IMG/VR virus record: IMGVR_UViG_3300045120_000115
Location: 1 to 25,826 of that record
Strand: one strand, 5' to 3'
Length of the DNA stretch: 25,826 nucleotides
DNA from: a virus
The notes beneath the pieces were generated by a model. It had not been told where the DNA came from. It worked only from the letters and a program-made list of their open reading frames with translations, and did no database searches. Below, piece after piece: positions 1-8,205 of this stretch; positions within the stretch are counted from its first letter, which is position 1; each line of letters begins with the position of its first letter. A program made the translations under genes and the position numbers.

Positions 1-1
1 C

Positions 2-2602
2 ACCACCCGTACCGTGGGGCCAGGGAAAACCTACGCAACCGTCTGTGCTGCTCTCGCTGCCGCTGCCAATAGTGACACGATTAATGTCGATTCCGTTGAC
101 GCTTCAGGAAACCAACTCGTCCTGAACGATGACATTTGCACGACCACGCTCACAGGTTTGACGATCACTGGAGTTGGGGGTGGTCGGCCACTGATTCGTC
201 GCACGACCACTGCGCTGACTGCAAGCGGTGCCATCTGGTATTTCAATCCAGCCGGGGCCTCCACACTCACCCTCAACAACATCGAGATGGCAGGGGCGCA
301 CAACCTGACGCAAGACGCTTCTCCCATCAAAGCCGTCACCACCACGCTGACCTTTAATAACGTCTACTTTCACCACAACGATAACGGCTTTAAAGGGACC
401 GATGAGGCAGCAGCGGGGGCCAGCCGCTCCTATGACCTGACCATTACGAACTCAGAGATTGCCTATAACGGCGGGCTGACAGAAGGTGCCAACTGGACAC
501 CGACCGCGCATAACATCCAGACCGGGCAATGTCGGGCGTTTACCATCACAGGGAGTTGGATACACGATGCACGCGGTGGGAGTGGGATTCGCAGCCGCTG
601 CAATACCAGCATGATCGTGTACAACCGCCTTGCAGACTATCCAGCGGGAACCGAAATCTACTCGTCAGTGGTGCAACCGAACGTGATTTGCACGGGGGAG
701 ACCTCGGAAGAGTTAGCGTTTCCGATTGGGGGCACGGCCTATGTGATCGGGAATGTGATCTATCAATCCGTGGGTACGCGGAGTTACGCCATCATCCATT
801 GGCATAGTACAGCAGCAACGACTGGTCAGGCCAATAGCGCAGATGAACTCTACATGACCAACAACACAGTGGTCGATGCGCTCGGTACGTCGAGCACTGT
901 CGGGATCTGGGCGGATCTCGTGACGCCTTCACCACTGACTGTGACCAATAACATCTTTGCGGGCTTCGTGAGTGGTTCGACTGTGTACGCGACAGGTGTG
1001 GGGCATGTGGCGCAAACGACGCCCGCGAACAATCAGACCTACACCACGATTGCGGGAGCGGGCTTCGTGAGTCCAGGCGACCAGAACTATCACCTGGCGG
1101 TTGGCTCGGCAGCGATCAACGCCGCGAGCACGGACCCAGGCACGGCGCACTCTGTCAATTTGAACCCGGTGAGCAACTACCTCCATCCTCTCAGTGTGAC
1201 AGCACGGACCTCGACCGGCACGCGAGACATGGGGGCCTACGAGAGCACGGCGACACTCGGAGCCACGATCACCAATCCTGTGATATGGGCCGACCCCGGC
1301 GCAACCAGTACGAAAGTCCGATGGACACCCGCACTCAGTGATACGGCGCTTGTGGGCTACACGCTCTTTCGTAATGGGACGATCATTCAAGGAGTGCCGG
1401 AGAGCCTCACGGGCCTCAGTTTTACTGATAGCACCGTCATCTCTCCCGGCACGATCTCAACTTACGTCGTCTCAGCAGAGACGGCTGACACGTGTGGAGA
1501 TGTATCAAATAGTGCGACCGCCGGCCGCATTCGGCAGGTCAATACGCAGAACGCCCCGGTGCTTGACCCAGCCGTAGGATGGCAAGACCTTACGAGAACC
1601 GATCTCCTCTCGTTTGTTCCCTCCCTGACTGTTGATATTTTTAACCGTGGGGGCTTTGCCTACGACACGCAGAGCAACCGGCTCCTGCTCTTTTCCAATG
1701 CGCAGACGTGGGACAGTAACGCCGTTGTGCAGATGGTGCCGACGACCTTTGTGGCACGGCTGGCGAACGTGTCAGACACGCATATGGGCACGGGTGGCGA
1801 GATTACTGCCGGAGGCCGACCCAATGGACGCCAAACCTACGGAGGTGTGGCGTGGCTCCCTGGGAGCAATCAGCTCTTTGTGACAGGCGGGCAACGAGTA
1901 GAGACCGGCTTTCTGCAAGATACGTGGGTGTGGACGCCAGGAACGGATACCTGGCAGAAGAACACCCCCACAGGGACTCTGCCTCCCGCCGACGTACAGG
2001 CCACAGCCTACGATCCGCTCACAGGGCACGTGTGGGTGTTGACGCCGGGGTGCCTCGATGAGTACGACCCCGTGACCAATGCCTACAATCGTGCTGTGGG
2101 GTGCCAGACTCCTATTCCCTCCCATCCCCATGTGGCGCTCGATCCTGACCGTAGACGCCTCTACGTGTGTGCAGAACTCGTCTGCGGGTATTACAATCTC
2201 AGCACCTTCGCCTATGTACCGATCACAGATCCCGTCTGCACGCCGCTCATGGTCGCCTTCCCTGGTCTTGAATGGGACGACGTACGAAACGTGGTCCGTG
2301 GCTGGGTCGGTGGGAAGAACATCTACACGATTGACCCCACAACCAACACCTGTAGCGTCGATGTATTTGAAGGTGGGCCGGGATACACTCCCACGTATGA
2401 AGTGGGATCACGCTTTCAGTATGCGCAAGACCTGAACGCCTTCCTGGTCGGCACGAAAGTAGAGGACGATTTTTTCCTATTGCGGCTCAATACTGACCCG
2501 CCCGTGGGCGTGCCTCCCCCACCGACGCCACCACGGGACTTCTACTCCATAACAGGAACCGGGACTATCAGTGGAAAGGTCACTGTTGGACATACCCCCT
2601 AA
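2..2602 (+). CDS. Parallel beta-helix / kelch-like surface or tail-spike protein, 5' truncated
   Basis: The reading frame is open from base 2. A GTG at position 14 could be read as a start, but the residues before and after it (TTRTVGPGKTYATVCAAL) look like the beginning of a pectate-lyase-type beta-helix that normally follows a leader, so I think the true start lies left of the window. Counting from the GTG, residues about 1-410 are Thr/Asn-rich with short beta-strand runs (NNIEM, NNVYF, NSEIAYN, NNTVV, NNIFAGF) typical of right-handed beta-helices. Residues about 416-512 look like a fibronectin type III fold. Residues about 530-835 hold kelch or galactose-oxidase-like blades (GGFAYDTQSNRLLLF, GGVAWLPGSNQLFVTGG followed by TWVWTPGTDTW). 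A proline linker and a short Gly/Thr tail end the protein. Such architectures occur in phage tail spikes and in bacterial secreted proteins. Polysaccharide binding or depolymerisation is an inference; no catalytic residues were identified. Confidence 0.72.
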   Translation, partial: TTRTVGPGKTYATVCAALAAAANSDTINVDSVDASGNQLVLNDDICTTTLTGLTITGVGGGRPLIRRTTTALTASGAIWYFNPAGASTLTLNNIEMAGAHNLTQDASPIKAVTTTLTFNNVYFHHNDNGFKGTDEAAAGASRSYDLTITNSEIAYNGGLTEGANWTPTAHNIQTGQCRAFTITGSWIHDARGGSGIRSRCNTSMIVYNRLADYPAGTEIYSSVVQPNVICTGETSEELAFPIGGTAYVIGNVIYQSVGTRSYAIIHWHSTAATTGQANSADELYMTNNTVVDALGTSSTVGIWADLVTPSPLTVTNNIFAGFVSGSTVYATGVGHVAQTTPANNQTYTTIAGAGFVSPGDQNYHLAVGSAAINAASTDPGTAHSVNLNPVSNYLHPLSVTARTSTGTRDMGAYESTATLGATITNPVIWADPGATSTKVRWTPALSDTALVGYTLFRNGTIIQGVPESLTGLSFTDSTVISPGTISTYVVSAETADTCGDVSNSATAGRIRQVNTQNAPVLDPAVGWQDLTRTDLLSFVPSLTVDIFNRGGFAYDTQSNRLLLFSNAQTWDSNAVVQMVPTTFVARLANVSDTHMGTGGEITAGGRPNGRQTYGGVAWLPGSNQLFVTGGQRVETGFLQDTWVWTPGTDTWQKNTPTGTLPPADVQATAYDPLTGHVWVLTPGCLDEYDPVTNAYNRAVGCQTPIPSHPHVALDPDRRRLYVCAELVCGYYNLSTFAYVPITDPVCTPLMVAFPGLEWDDVRNVVRGWVGGKNIYTIDPTTNTCSVDVFEGGPGYTPTYEVGSRFQYAQDLNAFLVGTKVEDDFFLLRLNTDPPVGVPPPPTPPRDFYSITGTGTISGKVTVGHTP

Positions 2603-2633
2603 ACTTGGCGAATACACACAAAAGGAACATACC

Positions 2634-3356
2634 ATGAGGAAAATACTCCTTGTGATGATCGGGTGCCTACTCCTTGGTGGGCGAGCCTATGGAGCGGACA
2701 TCACACCGCCCGTAGTGAGCATTGGCCAGCCCCTTGCAGCGCTGACGTGCTCTGGTGATATTATCGACCTCGTTGCGAGCGCCACTGATGACGTAGCGGT
2801 GGCGAGCGTACAGTTCACCGTTGACGGAGCAAACGTCGGCAGTGCCGTGACAACCGCTCCGTATGTAAGTGTCTGGAACACAACGCTGGTCAGCAATGGC
2901 CTCCATACCCTCACCGCCATAGCCAAAGATCTGGCGGGCAATACCACCACAAGCACGCCGATCACCGTCACGGTCAGTAATCCCGGCACTGTCCAAATTT
3001 ACACACTCACCGTGACCAAAGCAGGTACCGGGACAGGAACAGTCACAGGACGGGATCTCAACTGTGGGATTACATGCAACGCTGGCTTTACCAACCTTGA
3101 GGTGGCAACTCTGGTCGCCACGCCAGCGGCGGGCTCGACGTTTGCGGGCTGGAGTGGAAACCAAGATTGCAGTGACGGTGCGGTGACGATGACCGTAGAC
3201 AAGACCTGCATTGCCACCTTTACAGCAACAGCGCCAGTCATGCCGATGGTGTTCAATATCACTGGTGTGGTGCAGGTCGATAAGAATGGCAACAGCGTAT
3301 TTGACGGGTGCGCGGTGGACCAGTGCCTTCCCTTCAACGTGCAGGTCGCGCCATAA
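2634..3356 (+). CDS. Secreted Ig-like plus InlB B-repeat protein
   Basis: A 240-residue protein. I place the start at the ATG at 2634, preceded by AAAGGAAC, because it opens a clear Sec signal peptide (MRKILLVMIGCLLLGG, cleavage near AYGA). The longer frame from 2571 would bury this peptide. Residues about 24-115 resemble a bacterial Ig-like fold (TPPVVSI, ATDDVAVASVQFTVDG, LTAIAKDLAGN). Residues about 121-200 form one divergent InlB B-repeat: LTVTKAGTGTGTVTG, AGSTFAGWSG and a closing IATFTA strand. Four cysteines sit in the same places as in the repeats of the next gene, which suggests disulfides formed outside the cytoplasm. A short acidic tail (DKNGNSVFDG) ends the protein. It lies 12 bp before the next secreted gene, probably cotranscribed. 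It may be a host-derived adhesin-like module; the function is unknown. Confidence 0.8.
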   Translation: MRKILLVMIGCLLLGGRAYGADITPPVVSIGQPLAALTCSGDIIDLVASATDDVAVASVQFTVDGANVGSAVTTAPYVSVWNTTLVSNGLHTLTAIAKDLAGNTTTSTPITVTVSNPGTVQIYTLTVTKAGTGTGTVTGRDLNCGITCNAGFTNLEVATLVATPAAGSTFAGWSGNQDCSDGAVTMTVDKTCIATFTATAPVMPMVFNITGVVQVDKNGNSVFDGCAVDQCLPFNVQVAP

Positions 3357-3368
3357 GGAACACTCCTC

Positions 3369-5819
3369 ATGAAAAAAATACTCTTTGTTCTTCTCTTTCT
3401 CCTTTGCAGTACAACCGTACATGCAGCGGGCAGGGTCTTCACTGATGGATTTGAAGACGGCAATACCAACAAATGGCTCGACGATGGACGAGGGAAAATT
3501 CCTATCGTGACCTCCTCCGTGGACGGCATTGCGGGGCCGCATAGCGGGACACACATGGCAGGGGCGAACTTTACTGGCAACAATAGTTTCCCCGGACTCG
3601 TACTCAATACTGACGTGCTCTACAACAATGAGTTATTCCTCCGCATGTGGGAACGCCCGGATGGGGATATCCACCAGGGAGACGAGGGCTCTGGATGCTC
3701 CTTCAAACTGCTGCGGTTCTTTTTTGCAGAGGGCACGACTTATCATGACTACTATACGGTGGCTGGGCATCCAATGGAGTCGTTTACCTCAGCCGGGAAC
3801 GCCTGGACCAATTCACAGTTCCCTACCTATTGGGGAGGTGCGGCGGGCGATCACACGAACAACAAGAGTAGTTGGCATAAAGTGGAAATGTACGTTAACC
3901 AGTCCGCCGGCATCTTCCGTGTCTGGCATGATGGGGTGATGATCCAGAATAATACGGGCTACGACTTCCACGGGGTGAAATGGACGCCGTTCTACATCCA
4001 GTCCAACGGCGATAACTGCGGCATTACAAATAACCATTGGTATCTGGACGATTTTGAAGTGTTTTCTGATACGGGCAGCGGGGCAACGGGCCTGATGAGT
4101 GATGCCTCTATTGCTCAGTCCACGGGACCGGACACGACACCACCGACCGTTAGCAGTGTGAGCCCGACGAATGGCGCAACAGGTGTGTCTCTCACCGCTA
4201 ATGCGGTCGCCACGATGTCAGAAGACATTGACGCCGCGACTGTCACCACAAGTACAGTCGAACTCAGGAATCCCTCGAACACGCTCATCACGTCTGCTGT
4301 CAGCGAGAGCAGCCCAGGCGTGATTACGCTCAACCCCAACGCCTCCCTCCTGCCGAGCACGGTGTATACTGCGAAGGTGATCGGCGGTGCCAGTGGTGTC
4401 AAAGACGTAGCAGGGAACGCGCTGGCCTCCACCTTTACGTGGACCTTTACCACGATAGCGCCAGACACGACGCCTCCCACCGTGAGTACGGTGATGCCAG
4501 CGAACGGGGCCACCAATGTCTCGACTACTATTGCACCCACGATCACGTTTAGTGAAGCGATGGACCCGGCGACGATGACGACGGGGACTGTTGAGATTCG
4601 TAGCTCTCCTGGGAGTGTCCAAGTGCCGATCACACCAACCTACAATGCGGCAACGAACACTGCCACGTTGACCCCTACGTCTCCGCTCTCGCTGAACACG
4701 ACCTATAGTGCCAGGGCCATCAATGGTGCGAGTGGGGTCAAAGATGTTGCGGGCAATGCCTTGGCCTCATTGTTTAGCGCAAGTTTTACGACCACGAACT
4801 CCACGAATGATGTGAGTCTAGGGCTGCAAACTGTGGGCGGGACCTTCGACGATGGTGACAAGAACTTCATGAACGGCTCGAAAGTCACTACCGTCACAGG
4901 TGGGACCGTCGCTTCGATGTCGGTGTACGTCGGTCCCATCGATGCCACTGCTGCGAATAGAAAGTTTCAATTCGGGATCTACACCAACAACACGGGGACG
5001 GGGAAACCTGATACCCTTGTGGCGCAGAGTGTCGAGGGCACGCTGGTTGCCAATAGTTGGAACACGATAAATCTCACCGCCACGCTGGCCCCTGCCACCA
5101 CCTATTGGCTCTTGTATAACACCAACGCGCTGACCAGTGCGTTTAATAACATGGCGTACAACACCACGTCTGCGGGCGCTGGTGTGTACAGCACGGCAGG
5201 CGTGACCTATGGCACGTGGCCGGGAACGTTTCCCGCAGCCACGCTGACGACGACAACCTACTCCCTCTATGTGACGTTCGTTCCTCCAGTTACTGGGCCG
5301 TTTGCGCTGACAGTGACGAAGGCAGGAACCGGCACCGGGACGGTGACAGCGACGGGGATTAGTTGCGGCGCGGATTGTACGGAGTCCTACGCAACCAATA
5401 CCATTGTTCCGTTGACGACGACCCCCACTTCAGGGAGTGTCTTTCTGGGCTGGTCAGGCGATGCAGACTGCGCGGACGGCTCGGTAACAATGGCAGCCGC
5501 ACGCAATTGTACGGCTACCTTTAATCTGGCTCCGCCCTCGACGTTCACGTTGACCATAACGAAAGCGGGGACCGGCACGGGAACCGTAACCGCGACCGGG
5601 ATAGCCTGCGGCGCGGACTGTAATGAGGCGTATGATTCTGGAACCGTGGTCGAAGTGATTTCTACAGCAGACGCGACCAGTAATTTTATTGGATATACCG
5701 GGACTGGCTGCACCACAGGCTCAGTCACGATGAGCGTCGATCGGACGTGTACCGCGACCTTCGATCTCAAACCGGCGAGCCTCATCAATGCAGGCCCCGT
5801 CTGTATACGACAACCCTAG
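3369..5819 (+). CDS. Large secreted multidomain protein: lectin/lyase-like, two SbsA Ig-like, two InlB B-repeats
   Basis: An 816-residue protein with a classic signal peptide (MKKILFVLLFLLCSTTVHA). Residues about 22-240 resemble a concanavalin-like or polysaccharide-lyase-like jelly roll: FTDGFEDGNTNKW near the start, WHKVEMYVNQSAGIFRVWHDG, then HWYLDDFEVFSD at the end. Residues about 255-363 and 366-474 are two SbsA-type Ig-like (Big_5) repeats, each opening with DTTPPTVS and containing GASGVKDVAGNALAS. Residues about 480-640 form a further beta-rich jelly roll (GLQTVGG, FGIYTNN, TTYWLLYN). Residues 645-720 and 726-800 are two InlB B-repeats (TKAGTGTGTVTATGI), each with four cysteines. Extracellular carbohydrate binding is plausible. 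Exported phage structural proteins of this type are unusual, because tail fibres assemble in the cytoplasm. It could instead be a cargo gene that alters the infected cell's surface. Confidence 0.82.
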   Translation: MKKILFVLLFLLCSTTVHAAGRVFTDGFEDGNTNKWLDDGRGKIPIVTSSVDGIAGPHSGTHMAGANFTGNNSFPGLVLNTDVLYNNELFLRMWERPDGDIHQGDEGSGCSFKLLRFFFAEGTTYHDYYTVAGHPMESFTSAGNAWTNSQFPTYWGGAAGDHTNNKSSWHKVEMYVNQSAGIFRVWHDGVMIQNNTGYDFHGVKWTPFYIQSNGDNCGITNNHWYLDDFEVFSDTGSGATGLMSDASIAQSTGPDTTPPTVSSVSPTNGATGVSLTANAVATMSEDIDAATVTTSTVELRNPSNTLITSAVSESSPGVITLNPNASLLPSTVYTAKVIGGASGVKDVAGNALASTFTWTFTTIAPDTTPPTVSTVMPANGATNVSTTIAPTITFSEAMDPATMTTGTVEIRSSPGSVQVPITPTYNAATNTATLTPTSPLSLNTTYSARAINGASGVKDVAGNALASLFSASFTTTNSTNDVSLGLQTVGGTFDDGDKNFMNGSKVTTVTGGTVASMSVYVGPIDATAANRKFQFGIYTNNTGTGKPDTLVAQSVEGTLVANSWNTINLTATLAPATTYWLLYNTNALTSAFNNMAYNTTSAGAGVYSTAGVTYGTWPGTFPAATLTTTTYSLYVTFVPPVTGPFALTVTKAGTGTGTVTATGISCGADCTESYATNTIVPLTTTPTSGSVFLGWSGDADCADGSVTMAAARNCTATFNLAPPSTFTLTITKAGTGTGTVTATGIACGADCNEAYDSGTVVEVISTADATSNFIGYTGTGCTTGSVTMSVDRTCTATFDLKPASLINAGPVCIRQP

Positions 5820-5828
5820 AGGTGAAAA

Positions 5829-6197
5829 ATGAAACATTTTTTTTTCTTAATTTTGCTGCTTGTTCCATCGCTGTGTTTTGGACAGGCGTGTCAATTCGCC
5901 AACTCCTATTCCCTTGGCTCGACGTTATACGTGCCCCGCAATGGCTACCTTGCTGGGCTCAACTGCCAGATCCAGAAGACGCCCTACTATCCGTTTACGA
6001 TGACCGTCCAGTACAAAGGGTCAGACACGCCGATACGATGCACTGTTGCCGGGGGCTACTGTAGTTGGTACGCCGGTACGAATGGTCAAGCAATCGCCGT
6101 GAGTGAGGGCTACACCCTCGGTATCAAAATGAATGATCCCGCGAACGCAGACGGCGCAACGGTCAACTGTATGGTACAGATACGAGACACCCCATGA
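5829..6197 (+). CDS. Small secreted cysteine-containing protein, unknown
   Basis: A 122-residue protein that starts with a strongly hydrophobic Sec signal peptide (MKHFFFLILLLVPSLCFG, likely cleaved before QAC). The ATG follows GAGGTGAAAA at good spacing. The mature part of about 104 residues is rich in Tyr, Gly and Thr and has five cysteines (in QAC, LNC, IRC, GYC and VNC), which fits a compact disulfide-bonded beta-domain. It is the third signal-peptide protein in a row on this strand. Its stop codon overlaps the next start as ATGA, so translation is coupled to the gene that begins the packaging module. I do not recognise a family. The strict coupling argues that it belongs to the phage and is not host flanking DNA. 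Confidence 0.7.
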   Translation: MKHFFFLILLLVPSLCFGQACQFANSYSLGSTLYVPRNGYLAGLNCQIQKTPYYPFTMTVQYKGSDTPIRCTVAGGYCSWYAGTNGQAIAVSEGYTLGIKMNDPANADGATVNCMVQIRDTP

Positions 6198-6430
6198 CAT
6201 GCAAATACTGTGGCACAGAGTGTTGGAACAGAGAGTTCATGCCTGGGCGTGGCTGGGAAGACAGTCACCCCAAGTGTCGCCCGTTTCAGCCACGAGTGGA
6301 ACGGCGCTACGCTCGTGGGCATATCCCGCAAAGTTACGGCGGGCTCGGGCAAGGAATCAACTATCCTGGCGAACGTGAGACGAAGCCCAGTGAGGCCATG
6401 CACCAGGCGATTAGAGCCAGAGGGAGATAA
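6194..6430 (+). CDS. Small Cys-rich (possible zinc-binding) protein
   Basis: A 78-residue basic protein beginning MTCKYCGTECWNREF. The CxxC followed by Cys10 and Cys28 (HPKC) could bind one zinc ion as a short ribbon or knuckle. The rest is Arg/Gly-rich and predicted to be poorly structured (YARGHIPQSYGGLGQGINYPG). Its start overlaps the previous stop by 4 nt and its stop overlaps the next start by 1 nt (TAATG), so it sits in a fully coupled string leading into the terminase. Two other frames over the same bases are open (to about 6378 and 6461), but only this one fits the overlaps and gives a clean zinc-like N-terminus. The function is unknown. Confidence 0.6.
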   Translation: MTCKYCGTECWNREFMPGRGWEDSHPKCRPFQPRVERRYARGHIPQSYGGLGQGINYPGERETKPSEAMHQAIRARGR

Positions 6431-6774
6431 TGGCGAAGAAGAAAAGTGCTGTCCCGATTGACGATTTGCTAGCCGAGCACGGCGAGGATGCCCTGCGTGA
6501 TGCGATCCTCGCCACGGGACGGATGCAGCTCATGCTCGCGGTCGAAATGCTCCACACGCAGAAGTGGTGGCTCCAGAAGTTGGAGCAAGCGTTCCGTTCC
6601 CCTAAGAGCCCGATGGGTGTCTTGCTCACACGGATCATCGACAAACTGCTACCGAACGCGGGAACCCTGAAGCCAGTCACAGAGCAAGCGGACACCTTCC
6701 TAGTCACCTACGAGATGCCACCAGATGAAACGATTCATCAAGCCACTCCCAACACACAACAGAATACACTTTGA
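6430..6774 (+). CDS. Putative small terminase subunit or terminase-associated protein
   Basis: A 114-residue, mostly helical and charged protein (MAKKKSAVPIDDLLAEHGEDAL, ATGRMQLMLAVEMLHTQKWWLQKLEQAF). It begins at a TAATG junction with the upstream gene and its last 50 nt overlap the start of the large terminase in another frame. The small DNA-recognition subunit of terminase is usually encoded directly upstream of TerL and is of about this size, which is the main reason for the call. I see no convincing helix-turn-helix, so a neighbouring unrelated small protein is also possible. The C-terminus is Gln/Thr/Asn-rich and probably disordered. Confidence 0.45.
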   Translation: MAKKKSAVPIDDLLAEHGEDALRDAILATGRMQLMLAVEMLHTQKWWLQKLEQAFRSPKSPMGVLLTRIIDKLLPNAGTLKPVTEQADTFLVTYEMPPDETIHQATPNTQQNTL

Positions 6775-8194
6775 TAAGCGCCAGGTGATTGCGCTTGTTG
6801 GTCCCTGGGGCTCCGGCAAGAGCACCGTATGCGCCGTAGAACTGGCTGTACACTGTTCAAAGTACAAGTGTGATGGTTTGGTTGTCCGCGACACGTACCC
6901 TGCTCTAATCGACTCCTGCTGCGCCAAATGGGAGGAACTCTTTGAAGGGCTGGGTGAGATGAACTGGGGGCCACCGCCGACGTGGTATTGGACGAACGAA
7001 CTCCGGGACCGCAAAGTCTTGTTCCGCTCTGCGCAGGATGCAGAGGACATCCAGAAATTTGGAAGTGTGGAAGTCGGGGCCGCATGGTTAGAGGAAGTTA
7101 CACCCGGACTACTGCCCGGTGGACAGCTAAACATTGGCATGGCACCTGAAGTGCTGGGCGGTGTATTTGGACGCATGAGAAAATGGCATACGCATGATAA
7201 CACCCCGGACTGCTCGACCGTACCCGGGGAGGCGTGCGATCATCGGAAGTTGCTTATTAGTGCGCTACCGCCGCCCAGCACTAAGCATTGGTTTCATAGC
7301 CTCTTTTATGACAAACGGGCACTCAACCGAGGGCTCTCCGATGAGCAAAGTAATCTATTTGTCTCGCGCAGTGGTCTCTATCGACTCACGCCGGAAGAAA
7401 ACAGCAAGAATCTTCCCCCCGACTATTACACCTTGCAGGCTGCTTTTCTTACCTCAGAAGACCAAGTGCAACGGTTCCTCAGAGGAGAAGTTGGTTCCGG
7501 TTATGGTAAGGCCGCGATCTATGGCGACCAATGGAACGATGCGTTGCACATCAACGATAAGATTGTCCCATCTACTGGCCCTATGGTTATTGGCGTTGAC
7601 GGCGGTATGGATGCTAGCGCTGTGTTCCTACAAATTCAGCCGAGCGGACGATGCTACATCCTGGGGGAACTCCCCACTCAGGGCCTTGGCCTCGAAGACT
7701 TCGCCTACGCCGCGTTGCAATACGGCGGCCTTAACTTCGGGCAACGTAGTTACCAGGTCTGGTGTGACCCGTCCATTTTTTCTCGTGGACCAGACGGGCG
7801 CAGTGCTGCAACCCACTTGCAAGCCGGAGGACTTATCGCTCGTCCCGGACCACAAGACCCCAAGATAAGAATAGGCGCTGTCCGTACGTGGCTGTCGCGC
7901 TTCGGCTCGCTGGGACCGATAGTCCAAGTCCACCCACGGTGTGAGATGATTATCGAGGGGTTCAGAGGCAGCTACCATTGGAAGATAGCCGGGGGTGTCC
8001 CGCTCATTGGGAAGCCGGACAAGAACGAGTTTAGTCACCCGCACGACGCGCTCCAGTATCCGCTCGCTGGTCTCCTCCGCAAAGCAGAGACCGGCGAGGG
8101 CCAGAAGTTACCAGCGATCAATCCTGACATCCTTGGCCGCGTGAACAAACCAGCGATCAACCTCTCGCGCTTTACCCGTAGGCCCCCCTCATAG
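6725..8194 (+). CDS. terL: Terminase large subunit (TerL), ATPase-nuclease
   Basis: A 489-residue DNA-packaging motor that docks on the portal and translocates and cuts the genome. The Walker A loop is GPWGSGKST at residues 26-34. A Walker B-like strand with its acidic pair is AAWLEE at 119-124. The C-terminal RNase H-like nuclease shows GVDGG (Asp292), WCDPS (Asp348) and HPHDALQYPL (Asp441), the expected three acidic positions. The length is normal for a phage TerL. The first ATG gives a 50-nt overlap with the preceding gene and has no good Shine-Dalgarno sequence, so translation probably depends on coupling. The next in-frame Met is at residue 79, beyond Walker A, so the start at 6725 is forced. 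The portal follows after 11 nt. Confidence 0.93.
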   Translation: MKRFIKPLPTHNRIHFDKRQVIALVGPWGSGKSTVCAVELAVHCSKYKCDGLVVRDTYPALIDSCCAKWEELFEGLGEMNWGPPPTWYWTNELRDRKVLFRSAQDAEDIQKFGSVEVGAAWLEEVTPGLLPGGQLNIGMAPEVLGGVFGRMRKWHTHDNTPDCSTVPGEACDHRKLLISALPPPSTKHWFHSLFYDKRALNRGLSDEQSNLFVSRSGLYRLTPEENSKNLPPDYYTLQAAFLTSEDQVQRFLRGEVGSGYGKAAIYGDQWNDALHINDKIVPSTGPMVIGVDGGMDASAVFLQIQPSGRCYILGELPTQGLGLEDFAYAALQYGGLNFGQRSYQVWCDPSIFSRGPDGRSAATHLQAGGLIARPGPQDPKIRIGAVRTWLSRFGSLGPIVQVHPRCEMIIEGFRGSYHWKIAGGVPLIGKPDKNEFSHPHDALQYPLAGLLRKAETGEGQKLPAINPDILGRVNKPAINLSRFTRRPPS

Positions 8195-8205
8195 TACAAG
8201 GGAGT

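Noticed and set aside
2667-3554. 295-codon minus-strand open frame opposite two secreted genes
   Set aside because: It spans two credible plus-strand genes and their junction, has no recognisable domain, and its His/Arg/Cys-rich composition is typical of antisense shadow.
1-6197. Left end taken as host DNA next to a prophage
   Set aside because: The genes look bacterial, but they are colinear, closely spaced and coupled by ATGA to the string leading into terminase, and there is no integrase or attachment repeat. A host origin by capture is more likely than a host flank.
7194-7868. 224-codon plus-strand frame inside TerL
   Set aside because: TerL has motifs on both sides and through this region in its own frame; the alternative frame has no start signal or domain.
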